From Amycolatopsis bullii (GTDB taxonomy: Bacteria; Actinomycetota; Actinomycetes; Mycobacteriales; Pseudonocardiaceae), in the NCBI RefSeq assembly GCF_014654205.1, contig NZ_BNAW01000039.1, positions 22,162 to 86,161 of the forward strand: 64,000 bases of DNA, given 5' to 3'. Both the position numbers and the translations under genes were made by a program. The notes below the pieces were generated by a model. It was given only the letters and a program-made list of their open reading frames with translations, searched no databases and was not told the origin of the DNA. Shown in pieces: positions 8,144-16,266 of the stretch (positions are counted from its first letter, which is position 1; every line of letters begins with the position of its first letter).

Positions 8144-9589
8144 TCAGGTTTGCAGCGCCACCCAAAGTTCCGCCCGGACGCCCGGCGAGTCCAGGTCGCG
8201 GCCCAGCAGTTCCTGCGCCTTGGTGATCCGGTTCCGCAGCGTGTGCCGGTGCACGCCCAGCCGGGCGGCGGCGACGTCCCAGTGGCCGTGGTGTTCCAGC
8301 CAGCAGCGCAACGACTCGACCAGGTCGCCGCGGCCGGTTTCGTCGTGGCGGCGCAGCGGGGCCAGCACACCGTGGGCGAACGCCTGCGCCACCACCGGCT
8401 CGATGAGCGACAGCAGGCCGCGGCCCGTGTGCTCGGCCGCCGAGACGAGGATCTTGCCCTCGGCCTCCGCGGCGCGGGCGGCCAGCTCCGCCTGCTCCAG
8501 CCCGGCCGCGAAGCCGGCGGCGGAGACCGGGCCGGCGACGCCGCCGTGCAGGCTGCCGATCCGCAGCGCCGCCTCGGCCACCGCGTCGACCACCGTGCCG
8601 GCCCCGACAACCGCCACCGAGGCACCGGAACGCGCCGCGAACACCTCGCCCTCCAGCGCGTCGAGCAGCTTGCGCCGGGCCGCGGGCGGGCCGAGGAACA
8701 CCAGCACCGACCACGGCGCCCGCGGCGGCTCGCCCCCCGTGGCCGCCAGCACCCGCAGCGCCAGCTCGGCCTGGCCGCCCGCCAAGAGCTCGAGCAGCCC
8801 GGTCCGCAAGGCCTGCCGCGCCGCCGCCTGGGCGCGATCCTGTTCCAGGGCCAGGGAAAGCACCGACACCGCCGTGTTGACGATGTGCCGTCCCGCGGTG
8901 TCGAGCGACGCCCCGACGGCGAGCACCCGGCGCGCGCTCGTGTCCAGGGTCTGCAGCACGACTTCCTGCCCGTCGAGCGCGAAGATCCGGGTGCCGGTGC
9001 GAAGCCGTTCCAGCTCTTCGCGCAACGAAGGGCCGTACGCGCGGGCACTCGCCGGAGCCGCTTCGGTGACGGTCGTGCGGTCGAAGAGCAGCACCCAGCC
9101 GTCGACCAGCTTCGCCAGCTTGCGCACCACCCCCGCCGGGCCGCCCTGGCCGACGGCCGTGCGGGTCAGTTCCTGCTGGGCGCGGCCGACGCGGACCGTC
9201 GCCGCGTACTCGTCGGCCGCCACCGCGCGCGAAACCGCGCGGGTGATCGCGATGAACGGCGTCTTCCGCGGCACCTCCAGCACCGGGAGTCCCACGGACG
9301 CCGCCGTCTCCACCAGCGAGCGCGGCACCGACTCGTGGCTGAGCCCGACGCCGAACCCGAGTCCCGCCACTCCGGCTTCGACCAGGCGGCGCACGTAGGC
9401 CGGAGAGGTCGTTTCGTCCAGGGCCAACCCGGTGGTGAGCAGCAGCTCGCCGCCCTCGAGGAACGCCTGCGGTTCGGTCAGCTCCGTCGGGTGGACCCAG
9501 CCGATCGGGCGGTCCAGGACGTCTTCCCCGGTCAGCACCCGCAGGCCGAGCGGGCGCTCGGCGGCCAGGCCGGCCAGCGTGAGTGCCAT
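8144..9589 (-). CDS. PucR-family transcriptional regulator
   Basis: 481 residues. The N-terminal PucR ligand domain (LAGLAAERPLGLRVLTGEDVLDRPIGWVHPTE...) covers roughly residues 5-125; a central GGDEF-like/CdaR region follows; the C-terminal HTH_30 (HWDVAAARLGVHRHTLRNRI) is near residues 435-475. PucR/CdaR regulators in actinobacteria are commonly activators of nitrogen-compound degradation. It is divergent from gabT across 99 bases in which AACGGCCA occurs twice, at 9590-9597 and 9621-9628, three helical turns apart. That suggests it activates gabT and the following dehydrogenase in response to GABA or a breakdown product. Confidence 0.85.
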   Translation of the reverse strand: MALTLAGLAAERPLGLRVLTGEDVLDRPIGWVHPTELTEPQAFLEGGELLLTTGLALDETTSPAYVRRLVEAGVAGLGFGVGLSHESVPRSLVETAASVGLPVLEVPRKTPFIAITRAVSRAVAADEYAATVRVGRAQQELTRTAVGQGGPAGVVRKLAKLVDGWVLLFDRTTVTEAAPASARAYGPSLREELERLRTGTRIFALDGQEVVLQTLDTSARRVLAVGASLDTAGRHIVNTAVSVLSLALEQDRAQAAARQALRTGLLELLAGGQAELALRVLAATGGEPPRAPWSVLVFLGPPAARRKLLDALEGEVFAARSGASVAVVGAGTVVDAVAEAALRIGSLHGGVAGPVSAAGFAAGLEQAELAARAAEAEGKILVSAAEHTGRGLLSLIEPVVAQAFAHGVLAPLRRHDETGRGDLVESLRCWLEHHGHWDVAAARLGVHRHTLRNRITKAQELLGRDLDSPGVRAELWVALQT

Positions 9590-9628
9590 AACGGCCAATC
9601 GTACGCGCCCAGTTAGACAGAACGGCCA
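9590..9628. promoter_or_regulatory. direct repeats AACGGCCA, candidate PucR sites
   Basis: AACGGCCA at 9590-9597 and again at 9621-9628, 31 bases apart (same helix face), between the divergent PucR gene and gabT. Spacing and position fit a regulator contacting two sites; no binding data are implied. Confidence 0.35.
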
Positions 9629-9688
9629 GCTGACGGGGCCCGGTGCGGCACTCATCCTGAGGACGTCCCCGACTTCCAGGAGCACGCC

Positions 9689-11044
9689 GTGACCGCAAGC
9701 ACCACCGCCGCGCCGCAGGCCCCGGCGCCCCGCCAGCGCAGGCTGCAGACCGAAATCCCCGGCCCTCTCTCGCGCGAGCTGCAGCAGCGGCGCACCGGCG
9801 CCGTCGCCGCCGGGGTCAGCTCGGTGCTGCCGGTCTACGTCACCTCGGCCAGCGGCGGCCTGCTCACCGACGCCGACGGCAACGTGCTGATCGACTTCGG
9901 CTCCGGCATCGCGGTGACCAACGTCGGGCACTCCGCGCCTGCAGTCGTCGACCGCGTCCGCAAGCAGGCGTGCTGGTTCACCCACACCTGCTTCATGGTC
10001 ACGCCGTACGAGGGGTACGTCGAGGTCTGCGAAGCGCTGGCCGAGCTGACGCCGGGCGACCACGCGAAGAAGTCGGTGTTGTTCAACTCGGGCGCCGAAG
10101 CCGTCGAGAACGCCGTGAAGATCGCGCGCGTGGCGACCGGGCGCCAGGCCGTCGTCGTGTTCGACCACGCCTACCACGGCCGCACCAACCTGACGATGGG
10201 CATGACCGCGAAGTCCGTGCCCTACAAGCACGGTTTCGGCCCGTTCGCGCCCGAGATCTACCGCGTGCCGGGCTCGTACCCGTTCCGCGACGGCCTGTCC
10301 GGTCCCGAAGCGGCCGCGCTGGCCATCGACCGGGTCGAGAAGCAGATCGGCGGCGACCAGGTGGCCGCCGTGGTTTTGGAGCCGATCCAGGGCGAAGGCG
10401 GCTTCATCGAGCCCGCGCGCGGCTTCCTGCCCGCGATCGCGGCCTGGTGCCGCGAAAACGGCGTCGTGTACGTCGCCGACGAGGTCCAGACGGGCTTCTG
10501 CCGCACCGGTTCGTGGTTCGCGTCCACCGACGAGGACGTGGTGCCGGACCTGATCGCCACGGCCAAGGGCATCGCGGGCGGCCTGCCGCTGTCCGCCGTC
10601 ACCGGCCGGGCCGAGCTGCTCGACGCGGTCCCGCCGGGCGGCCTCGGCGGCACATACGGCGGCAACCCGATCGCCTGCGCCGCGGCGCTCGGCTCGATCG
10701 AGACGATGAAGACCGAGGACCTCGCCGCGTCGGCCAAGCGGATCGAAGGCGTCGTCCTGCCGCGGCTGCGCGCGCTGGCCGACGAGACCGGCGTCATCGG
10801 CGACGTCCGCGGGCGCGGCGCGATGCTGGCCGCGGAGTTCGTTCACGCCGGCACTTCGGAGCCCGACGCCGACCTGACCAAGCGGGTCGCGGCGGCGTGT
10901 CACCGCGCCGGTGTGGTGGTGCTGACCTGCGGCACGTACGGCAACGTCGTCCGGCTGCTGCCGCCGCTGTCGCTGGCGGACGACCTGCTCGACGAGGGCC
11001 TTTCGGTGCTCGAACACGCCGTCCGGACGGAGGCCCGCGCGTGA
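9689..11044 (+). CDS. gabT: 4-aminobutyrate aminotransferase
   Basis: Class III PLP aminotransferase of 451 residues that moves the amino group of GABA to 2-oxoglutarate, giving succinate semialdehyde. The cofactor Asp264 is in VADEVQTGF and the Schiff-base Lys293 in ATAKGIAGGLPL; GAEAVENAVKIAR and the AYHGRT segment are also typical. GTG start at 9689 follows AGGAG by 6 bases. The stop overlaps the next start as GTGA, so the two enzymes are translationally coupled. Related omega-amino acid transaminases cannot be fully excluded. Confidence 0.92.
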   Translation: MTASTTAAPQAPAPRQRRLQTEIPGPLSRELQQRRTGAVAAGVSSVLPVYVTSASGGLLTDADGNVLIDFGSGIAVTNVGHSAPAVVDRVRKQACWFTHTCFMVTPYEGYVEVCEALAELTPGDHAKKSVLFNSGAEAVENAVKIARVATGRQAVVVFDHAYHGRTNLTMGMTAKSVPYKHGFGPFAPEIYRVPGSYPFRDGLSGPEAAALAIDRVEKQIGGDQVAAVVLEPIQGEGGFIEPARGFLPAIAAWCRENGVVYVADEVQTGFCRTGSWFASTDEDVVPDLIATAKGIAGGLPLSAVTGRAELLDAVPPGGLGGTYGGNPIACAAALGSIETMKTEDLAASAKRIEGVVLPRLRALADETGVIGDVRGRGAMLAAEFVHAGTSEPDADLTKRVAAACHRAGVVVLTCGTYGNVVRLLPPLSLADDLLDEGLSVLEHAVRTEARA

Positions 11045-12468
11045 CGTTCCCGTTCTGGGTCGCCGGGAAACCGGTGACCGGCGGTGCGACCGCCTCGGTC
11101 GAGCACCCGTACGACGGTACTTCGGCGGGGTCCCACTTCGTGCCGTCGGAGGCGGACGTCGAGGCCGCGGTGCAGGCCGCGGCCGACGTCGCCGACGAGT
11201 TCGCGACGCTGCCCGCCCACGTCCGCGCGGGGGCGTTGGACCACGTGTCCCGTTCGCTGGGTGAGCGGTCCGAAGAGATCGCCGCGCTGATCACGGCGGA
11301 GTCGGGCAAGCCGCTGAAGTGGGCCCGCGGCGAGGTGGGGCGCGCGGTGTCGACGTTCCGCTGGGCGGCGGAGGAGGCCCGCCGGTTCTCGGGCGAGCTG
11401 CAGCGGCTCGACACGGACCCGGGCGGCACCGGCCGGCTGGCGCTGGTGCGGCGGGTGCCGCGCGGCCCGGTGCTGGGCATCACGCCGTTCAACTTCCCGC
11501 TGAACCTGGTGGCGCACAAGGTGGCCCCGGCGCTCGCGGTGGGCGCGCCGATCGTGCTCAAGCCCGCGCCGTCGACCCCGCTGACGGCGTTGCTGCTCGG
11601 CGAGATCCTGGCTTCGGCGGACCTGCCGGCGGGCTCGTGGTCGATCCTGCCGGTGGACAACGAGACGTCGTCGCGGCTGGTCGAGGACCCGCGGCTGCCG
11701 GTGGTGTCGTTCACCGGCTCGGTCCCGGTGGGCTGGGCGATCCGCGACCGCGTACCGCGCAAGCACGTGGCGCTGGAACTGGGCGGCAACGCGGCGGTCC
11801 TGGTCTGCCCGGACTGGCCGGACCTGGACTTCGCGGCGCAGCGGATCGCGACCTTCGCGATGTACCAGGCGGGGCAGTCGTGCATCTCGGTGCAGCGGGT
11901 GTATGCGCACACTTCGGTGTTCGACGCGCTGGCCGCGAAGGTCGTCTCGGAGGTGCGCGCGTTGGGAGTGGGCGACCCCCGGGCGGAGGGTGTCGACGTC
12001 GGCCCGCTGATCAACCCCGACGCCGCCTCCCGGGTTTCGTCGTGGATCTCTTCGGCGGTGTCCGCGGGCGCCCGCCTCCTGACCGGCGGCGGCCGGTCAG
12101 GGGCGACGGTCGAGCCGACGGTGCTGGCGGACGTCCCGGAGGACGCGCCGGTGATGGCCGAGGAGGTGTTCGGGCCGGTGGTCTCGCTGGTCCGGGTGTC
12201 GTCGGTCGAGGAGGGGGTTTCGCGGATCAACGCGTCCCGGTTCGGGCTGCAGGCGGGGGTGTTCACCCGCGATGTCCCGACGGCGTTCTCGGTGTCGGCG
12301 GCTCTTCGCGTGGGTGGCGTGATCGTCGGTGACGTGCCGAGCTTCCGGGCCGACCAGATGCCGTACGGCGGCGTGAAGGACTCGGGCGTGGGCCGCGAAG
12401 GCCCGGCGGCGGCGATGGCGGACTTCACGGAGGAGCGGGTAACGGTCTTGACCGGCCTGACGCTCTGA
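11041..12468 (+). CDS. aldehyde dehydrogenase, probable succinate-semialdehyde dehydrogenase
   Basis: 475 residues. Catalytic Cys281 is in AGQSCISVQ, Glu246 in VALELGGNA and Asn151 in TPFNFPL. The FNFPLNLVAHK and ELGGNAAVLV wording places it in the succinate-semialdehyde/lactaldehyde/phosphonoacetaldehyde branch rather than the betaine-aldehyde branch of the dehydrogenase at 4.7 kb. Coupling to gabT through a GTGA overlap makes succinate semialdehyde the natural substrate, completing GABA to succinate. Confidence 0.85.
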   Translation: MTFPFWVAGKPVTGGATASVEHPYDGTSAGSHFVPSEADVEAAVQAAADVADEFATLPAHVRAGALDHVSRSLGERSEEIAALITAESGKPLKWARGEVGRAVSTFRWAAEEARRFSGELQRLDTDPGGTGRLALVRRVPRGPVLGITPFNFPLNLVAHKVAPALAVGAPIVLKPAPSTPLTALLLGEILASADLPAGSWSILPVDNETSSRLVEDPRLPVVSFTGSVPVGWAIRDRVPRKHVALELGGNAAVLVCPDWPDLDFAAQRIATFAMYQAGQSCISVQRVYAHTSVFDALAAKVVSEVRALGVGDPRAEGVDVGPLINPDAASRVSSWISSAVSAGARLLTGGGRSGATVEPTVLADVPEDAPVMAEEVFGPVVSLVRVSSVEEGVSRINASRFGLQAGVFTRDVPTAFSVSAALRVGGVIVGDVPSFRADQMPYGGVKDSGVGREGPAAAMADFTEERVTVLTGLTL

Positions 12469-12525
12469 AACAGCTCGCTCCCGGTCCGGCTCGAGCGTAG
12501 CCTCGGGCCGGACAGGGAGCGCCCC

Positions 12526-12816
12526 ATGACACTGCCCCGCAAGGGTTCGCGGCTCATCACCGTCGACGGCACCGCCTACCGCTGGACGGTCCGCCGCAAG
12601 CCGACCTACTCGAAGGGGCTCGGCGCCACGATGACCTTCGCCGTCGAACTCGCCGAGGGGCCCGGTGCCACCCTCGTCGTGGACACCGGCCGGCCGCGGC
12701 CGGACAACTGGCTTCACCTCACCACCGAGTCGGTCCGCCCGGCCGAAGTCGCCGAAGCCGTTCGTGCCGCGGTGGCCACCGGCTTCGGCTTCAGAGCCCG
12801 GCCAGCACAGCCGTGA
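12526..12816 (+). CDS. small conserved-type hypothetical protein
   Basis: 96 residues, no signal or membrane segment, alternating strand pattern (SRLITVDGTAYRWTVRRKP..., FAVELAEGPGATLVVDTG) then a C-terminal amphipathic helix. GGGAG stands 6 bases before the ATG, and a TAGCCT -10-like box lies near 12498. I do not recognise a function. Its last 26 bases overlap the convergent metal-receptor-like gene. Confidence 0.7.
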   Translation: MTLPRKGSRLITVDGTAYRWTVRRKPTYSKGLGATMTFAVELAEGPGATLVVDTGRPRPDNWLHLTTESVRPAEVAEAVRAAVATGFGFRARPAQP

Positions 12817-13564
12817 GGGCCTCGTGCGCCTCGACCAGCGAAGGCCCGTACCAGGTGAGGTGGCGGCCCGACACCAGGACGTACCGCGCGTCCGGGAAGT
12901 GGTCGGGCCCGTCGTCCTCGGTGAACAGGTACGGCTCGTCCGGCAGCACCAGCAGGTCCGCGTCCGCGCTCAGGTGTGCCCGCAGCTCCTCCACGTCCGG
13001 CCGCGGGTAACGCTCCTCCGCCGTCGCATACACGTTCGCCACGCCCACCCGGCGCAGGACGTCCCCCGCGAACGTGTCGCGGCCCAGGACGATCCACGGC
13101 TTGCGCCACACCGGGACCACCGCGTGGAAGAGCACCGGCCGGACCTCCCGCCAGGCTTCCTCCGCCGCCACCAGCCACTCCGGCTCGGCCAGCTCGTACG
13201 CCTGGGTCAGGATCCGCCGCAGGGAGCCCAGCGCGGCCGGCACCGACGCCGCCGCGGCCATCACCCAGACCGGGATTCCGTTGGCGCGCAGGCGTTCCAC
13301 GTCCTCCTGGCGGTTCTCCTCCGCGTTGGCCAGCACCAGGTCCGGCGCCAGGTCGAGCACCCGGTCCAGCTTCGGGTACTTCGACCCACCCACGCGCGGA
13401 ACGTCCAAACTGGATGGATGCGTGCAGTAGTCCGTCGCGCCGGCCAGGCGTCCGGGCGCGCTGACTTCGACCGCTTCGGTCAGCGACGGCACGAGCGACA
13501 CCACGCGTGCGGCCGGTCCGGACAGCGGGACCGGCTCACCGAGATCGTCGACCAGGTACGTCAT
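12791..13564 (-). CDS. helical-backbone metal receptor / BtuF-like binding protein without signal peptide
   Basis: 257 residues of the class III periplasmic binding fold: VVSLVPSLTEAV at the start, DYCTHPSSLDVPRVGG, then LAPDLVLANAEENR and a long linker helix to the second lobe. These resemble BtuF and other corrinoid/siderophore binders, but there is no export signal, so it should act in the cytoplasm. The ATG overlaps the stop of the upstream RNB ribonuclease as ATGA. Ligand unknown; a cobalamin-sensing or scavenging role is only a possibility. Confidence 0.7.
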   Translation of the reverse strand: MTYLVDDLGEPVPLSGPAARVVSLVPSLTEAVEVSAPGRLAGATDYCTHPSSLDVPRVGGSKYPKLDRVLDLAPDLVLANAEENRQEDVERLRANGIPVWVMAAAASVPAALGSLRRILTQAYELAEPEWLVAAEEAWREVRPVLFHAVVPVWRKPWIVLGRDTFAGDVLRRVGVANVYATAEERYPRPDVEELRAHLSADADLLVLPDEPYLFTEDDGPDHFPDARYVLVSGRHLTWYGPSLVEAHEALTAVLAGL

Positions 13565-14979
13565 GCGCGTTCGAACGACACCTTCCGCTTGTCGACGTCG
13601 ACCGCGGTCAGCCGGACCGCGATCCGCTCCCCCGCGGTCAGCTTCTCCCCCGCGCACTTCGCCATCACCGTCGGGTCCTCAACCAGGATCTCCGCTTTGT
13701 TCTCGTCCGCGCGCAGCACCACCGCGCTGAACTCGCCGCCGACGTGCTCGGCCAGCACCCACGCCTCGACCTGGTCGATGCACGCCCGCTCGACCTTCGC
13801 GGCGAGCGTGTCCGACGCGCTCATCCTCTCCGGGACGTCGGCCAGCGCCGCCCGCACCCACTCCGGGACTTCGCGCCCGGCCGAGACAGCGAGGCAGATC
13901 TCCGTGGCGAACCGGTCGACCAGCCGCCGGATCGGCGCGGTGACGTGGGCGTACGCGCCGCCGATACCCGCGTGCGTCGTCAGCGACGGCAGCTCGCCGT
14001 CGAACGCCGTGTAGCCCGCGCCGCGCAGGAGCCGCGTGGTGTCGGCGTAGAGCGCCATCGACGCCGGCTGGCCGGGGTCCAATCGGGACAGGAACTCCGA
14101 AACGGTCGTCTCCGGCGCCCACGGGATGCCCAGCGCCTCCGCCGAGCGGCGCAGCCAGTCGACGGCCTCGGGCTCCGGGTCGGGCAGCGTGCGCAGCACG
14201 CCGATCCGCGCGTCGAGCATGATCCGCGCCGCGGCCATCCCGGTGAGCAGCGAGATTTCGGCGTTCCAGGCGTCGACGGCGGTGCGCGGGCGGCGGGCGA
14301 GCACCCAGCCGCCGTCCGGGTCGCCGGTGATCTCCTGCTCCGGCAGCTGCAGTTCGACCGCGCCGCGCCGGACGGCCAGCTCGCGGCGCCGCCGGCCGAG
14401 CTCGGGCAGCGCGGCCACCGACGGGTGCGGGTTCCCGGCGTCGAGCGCGGCCTGCACCGTCTCGTAGTCGAACTGCTCGGTGGACCGGACCAGCGCGCGG
14501 CGGACCCGGGTGGCCGTCGGCTCGCCCGCGTCGTCGGTCTCGATGGTCCAGAGCACCGCGGGCCGGATCTCGCCGGGCAGCAGGCTCGCCGCGCCTTCGG
14601 AGAGCACCGGCGGGTGCAGCGGGACGTTGCCGTCGGGCAGGTAGAGCGTCTGCCCGCGCAGGCGCGACTCGCGGTCGAGCGCGCCACCGGGCGGGACGAA
14701 CGCGGCGAGGTCGGCGATGGCGTAGTGGACGCGGAAGCCGTGCGCGGTCTTCTCGACGACCATCGCCTGGTCGAGGTCCTTGGCGCCGGGCGGGTCGATG
14801 GTGACCAGCGGCAGGTCCGTCGCGTCCTCCCGGGGGCCGGCGCTGGCCAGGGGGTCGAGGACGGCCGCCTCCGCCTCGGCGAGCACCTCGGGCCCGAACG
14901 ACTCCGGCAGCGAAAACTCGGCACGCAGGGGGCCGAAGTCCCCGCCCGCCGAGTGTGTCCTGATCACGAGGGGAGGCAC
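13561..14979 (-). CDS. RNB-domain ribonuclease (RNase II/R family)
   Basis: 472 residues, essentially an RNB exonuclease domain with little else. The acidic metal site is TIDPPGAKDLDQAM near residues 60-75, and YLPDGNVPLHPP and the late THAGIGGAYAHVTAPIRRLVDR are standard RNB motifs. It would degrade RNA 3'-5' in the cytoplasm; cold-shock and S1 domains of full RNase R are missing. GTG start at 14979 stands 6 bases after a TAGGGT -10 box with no ribosome site, predicting a leaderless mRNA. Coupled to the following BtuF-like gene. Confidence 0.88.
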   Translation of the reverse strand: MPPLVIRTHSAGGDFGPLRAEFSLPESFGPEVLAEAEAAVLDPLASAGPREDATDLPLVTIDPPGAKDLDQAMVVEKTAHGFRVHYAIADLAAFVPPGGALDRESRLRGQTLYLPDGNVPLHPPVLSEGAASLLPGEIRPAVLWTIETDDAGEPTATRVRRALVRSTEQFDYETVQAALDAGNPHPSVAALPELGRRRRELAVRRGAVELQLPEQEITGDPDGGWVLARRPRTAVDAWNAEISLLTGMAAARIMLDARIGVLRTLPDPEPEAVDWLRRSAEALGIPWAPETTVSEFLSRLDPGQPASMALYADTTRLLRGAGYTAFDGELPSLTTHAGIGGAYAHVTAPIRRLVDRFATEICLAVSAGREVPEWVRAALADVPERMSASDTLAAKVERACIDQVEAWVLAEHVGGEFSAVVLRADENKAEILVEDPTVMAKCAGEKLTAGERIAVRLTAVDVDKRKVSFERA

Positions 14980-15058
14980 CCCCCAACCCTAACCCGGTTC
15001 CGGCCCGGAGATCGCCCGATCGGGCGCGGGCCAGTCGGGTGTACGTTGCTCGGGCCAT

Positions 15059-15077
15059 AATGAAAACCGTCATCATT
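15059..15077. promoter_or_regulatory. Zur-box-like palindrome upstream of CooC-like ATPase
   Basis: AATGAAAACCGTCATCATT: outer arms AATGA/TCATT are perfectly inverted, and the whole agrees at most positions with the actinobacterial zinc-uptake-regulator pattern AATGAAAAT-N-ATTTTCATT. It lies 20 bases before the GTG at 15097 and overlaps a possible -10 (CATAAT at 15056-15061). Zinc control is inference. Confidence 0.45.
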
Positions 15078-15096
15078 GCCAGAAGGGGACCCGACC

Positions 15097-16041
15097 GTGA
15101 AGATCGCGTTCGTCGGCAAGGGCGGCAGCGGCAAGACCACGCTGTCGTCGCTGTTCGTGGCCTACCTCGCCGACGCCGGCCTGCCGGTGCTGGCCATCGA
15201 CGCCGACATCAACCAGCACCTCGCGGTGGCGCTCGGCGCGACCGAGGAAGAAGCGCTCGCCTGGCCGACGCTGGGCGACAACATGGCGCTGATCAAGGAG
15301 TACCTGCGCGGCGACAACCCGCGGATCCCCGACGCGGCGTCGATGATCAAGACCACCCCGCCGGGCCGCGGCTCGCGGCTGGTCCGGCCGTTCGAGGACA
15401 ACCCGGTCTTCGCGGCGTGCTTCCGGCAGCTGGGCGGCGTGCGGCTCGGCGTCACCGGCCAGTTCGACGAGGACGACCTCGGCGTCAAGTGCTACCACTC
15501 GAAGGTGGGAGCCGCGGAGCTGCTGCTCAACCACATGGTCGACGTCGACGGCGAGTACGTCGTGATGGACATGACGGCGGGGGCGGACGCGTTCGCGTCG
15601 GGGCTGTTCACCCGGTTCGACGTGACGTTCCTGGTGTGCGAGCCGACGGTCCGGAGCGTCGGCGTGTACCGCCAGTACGCGGACTACGCCCGCGACTTCG
15701 GCGTGCGGCTGGTGGTGGTCGGCAACAAGGTGACGGACGCGGAGGACGTCGAATTCCTGCAGGAGCAGGTCGGCTCGGCGTTGCTGGGGTGGCTGTCGGC
15801 GTCAGGGCACGTACGCGCGGCCGAGCGCGGCACGGCCCGGCCGATCGCGGAGCTCGAGCCGGTCAACCTTTCGACGCTGGCCTCGATGCGGTCGACGGTC
15901 GACGCGGAGCAGCGCGACTGGGCGCGCTACCAGCGCCAGGCGGTCGAGTTCCACCTGCGCAACGCGGCGGCCTGGGCGGGCGCCGACCTCGCCGCGCAGG
16001 TGGACCCGGAGTTCGTGCTGAGCCCGGAGCTGACGGTCTAG
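15097..16041 (+). CDS. CooC/MinD-like P-loop ATPase
   Basis: 314 residues. N-terminal deviant Walker A KGGSGKTTLSS (residues 6-16), then AIDADINQHLAVALGA (A' motif), VVMDMTAGADAF (switch II region) and VVVGNKV (NTP specificity loop). This matches CooC-type maturation ATPases, which load metals into enzymes, and more distant MinD/ParA relatives. No CO dehydrogenase gene is in view, so the client is unknown. GTG 15097 follows AGAAGGGG. A Zur-box-like palindrome precedes it, hinting at zinc-related metal handling. Its stop overlaps the convergent small gene. Confidence 0.75.
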   Translation: MKIAFVGKGGSGKTTLSSLFVAYLADAGLPVLAIDADINQHLAVALGATEEEALAWPTLGDNMALIKEYLRGDNPRIPDAASMIKTTPPGRGSRLVRPFEDNPVFAACFRQLGGVRLGVTGQFDEDDLGVKCYHSKVGAAELLLNHMVDVDGEYVVMDMTAGADAFASGLFTRFDVTFLVCEPTVRSVGVYRQYADYARDFGVRLVVVGNKVTDAEDVEFLQEQVGSALLGWLSASGHVRAAERGTARPIAELEPVNLSTLASMRSTVDAEQRDWARYQRQAVEFHLRNAAAWAGADLAAQVDPEFVLSPELTV

Positions 16042-16235
16042 TCGTCGTTCCACTTGGCGTCGGCGGCGTCGGCCTGCCGGGTGCGTTCCTTGGCGATGTC
16101 GAGGGCGCGCCGGGCGGTGGCCTCGTCGGGGTACGGGCCGAGCAGATCGACGCTGCGGCTGCGTTCGAGGTGCTCGACCTGGTGCGTGCGGGTGTTGTAG
16201 TACCACCCCTGGTCCGGGTTCGGGTCTTTGGACAT
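16038..16235 (-). CDS. small SPOR-like protein
   Basis: 65 residues, cytosolic and very hydrophilic: GWYYNTRTHQVEHL..., then DLLGPYPDEATARRALDIAKERT and an acidic tail. The GPYPDEATARRAL segment resembles the SPOR-type alpha/beta repeat seen in many short actinobacterial proteins of unknown role. It sits between the CooC-like gene (stops overlap) and the end of the secretion-like operon, whose last stop is 32 bases upstream on the same strand, so read-through expression is possible. Confidence 0.65.
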   Translation of the reverse strand: MSKDPNPDQGWYYNTRTHQVEHLERSRSVDLLGPYPDEATARRALDIAKERTRQADAADAKWNDD

Positions 16236-16266
16236 GGTCCTAGGTTCGCACCCCCGGGCCGGTTTT

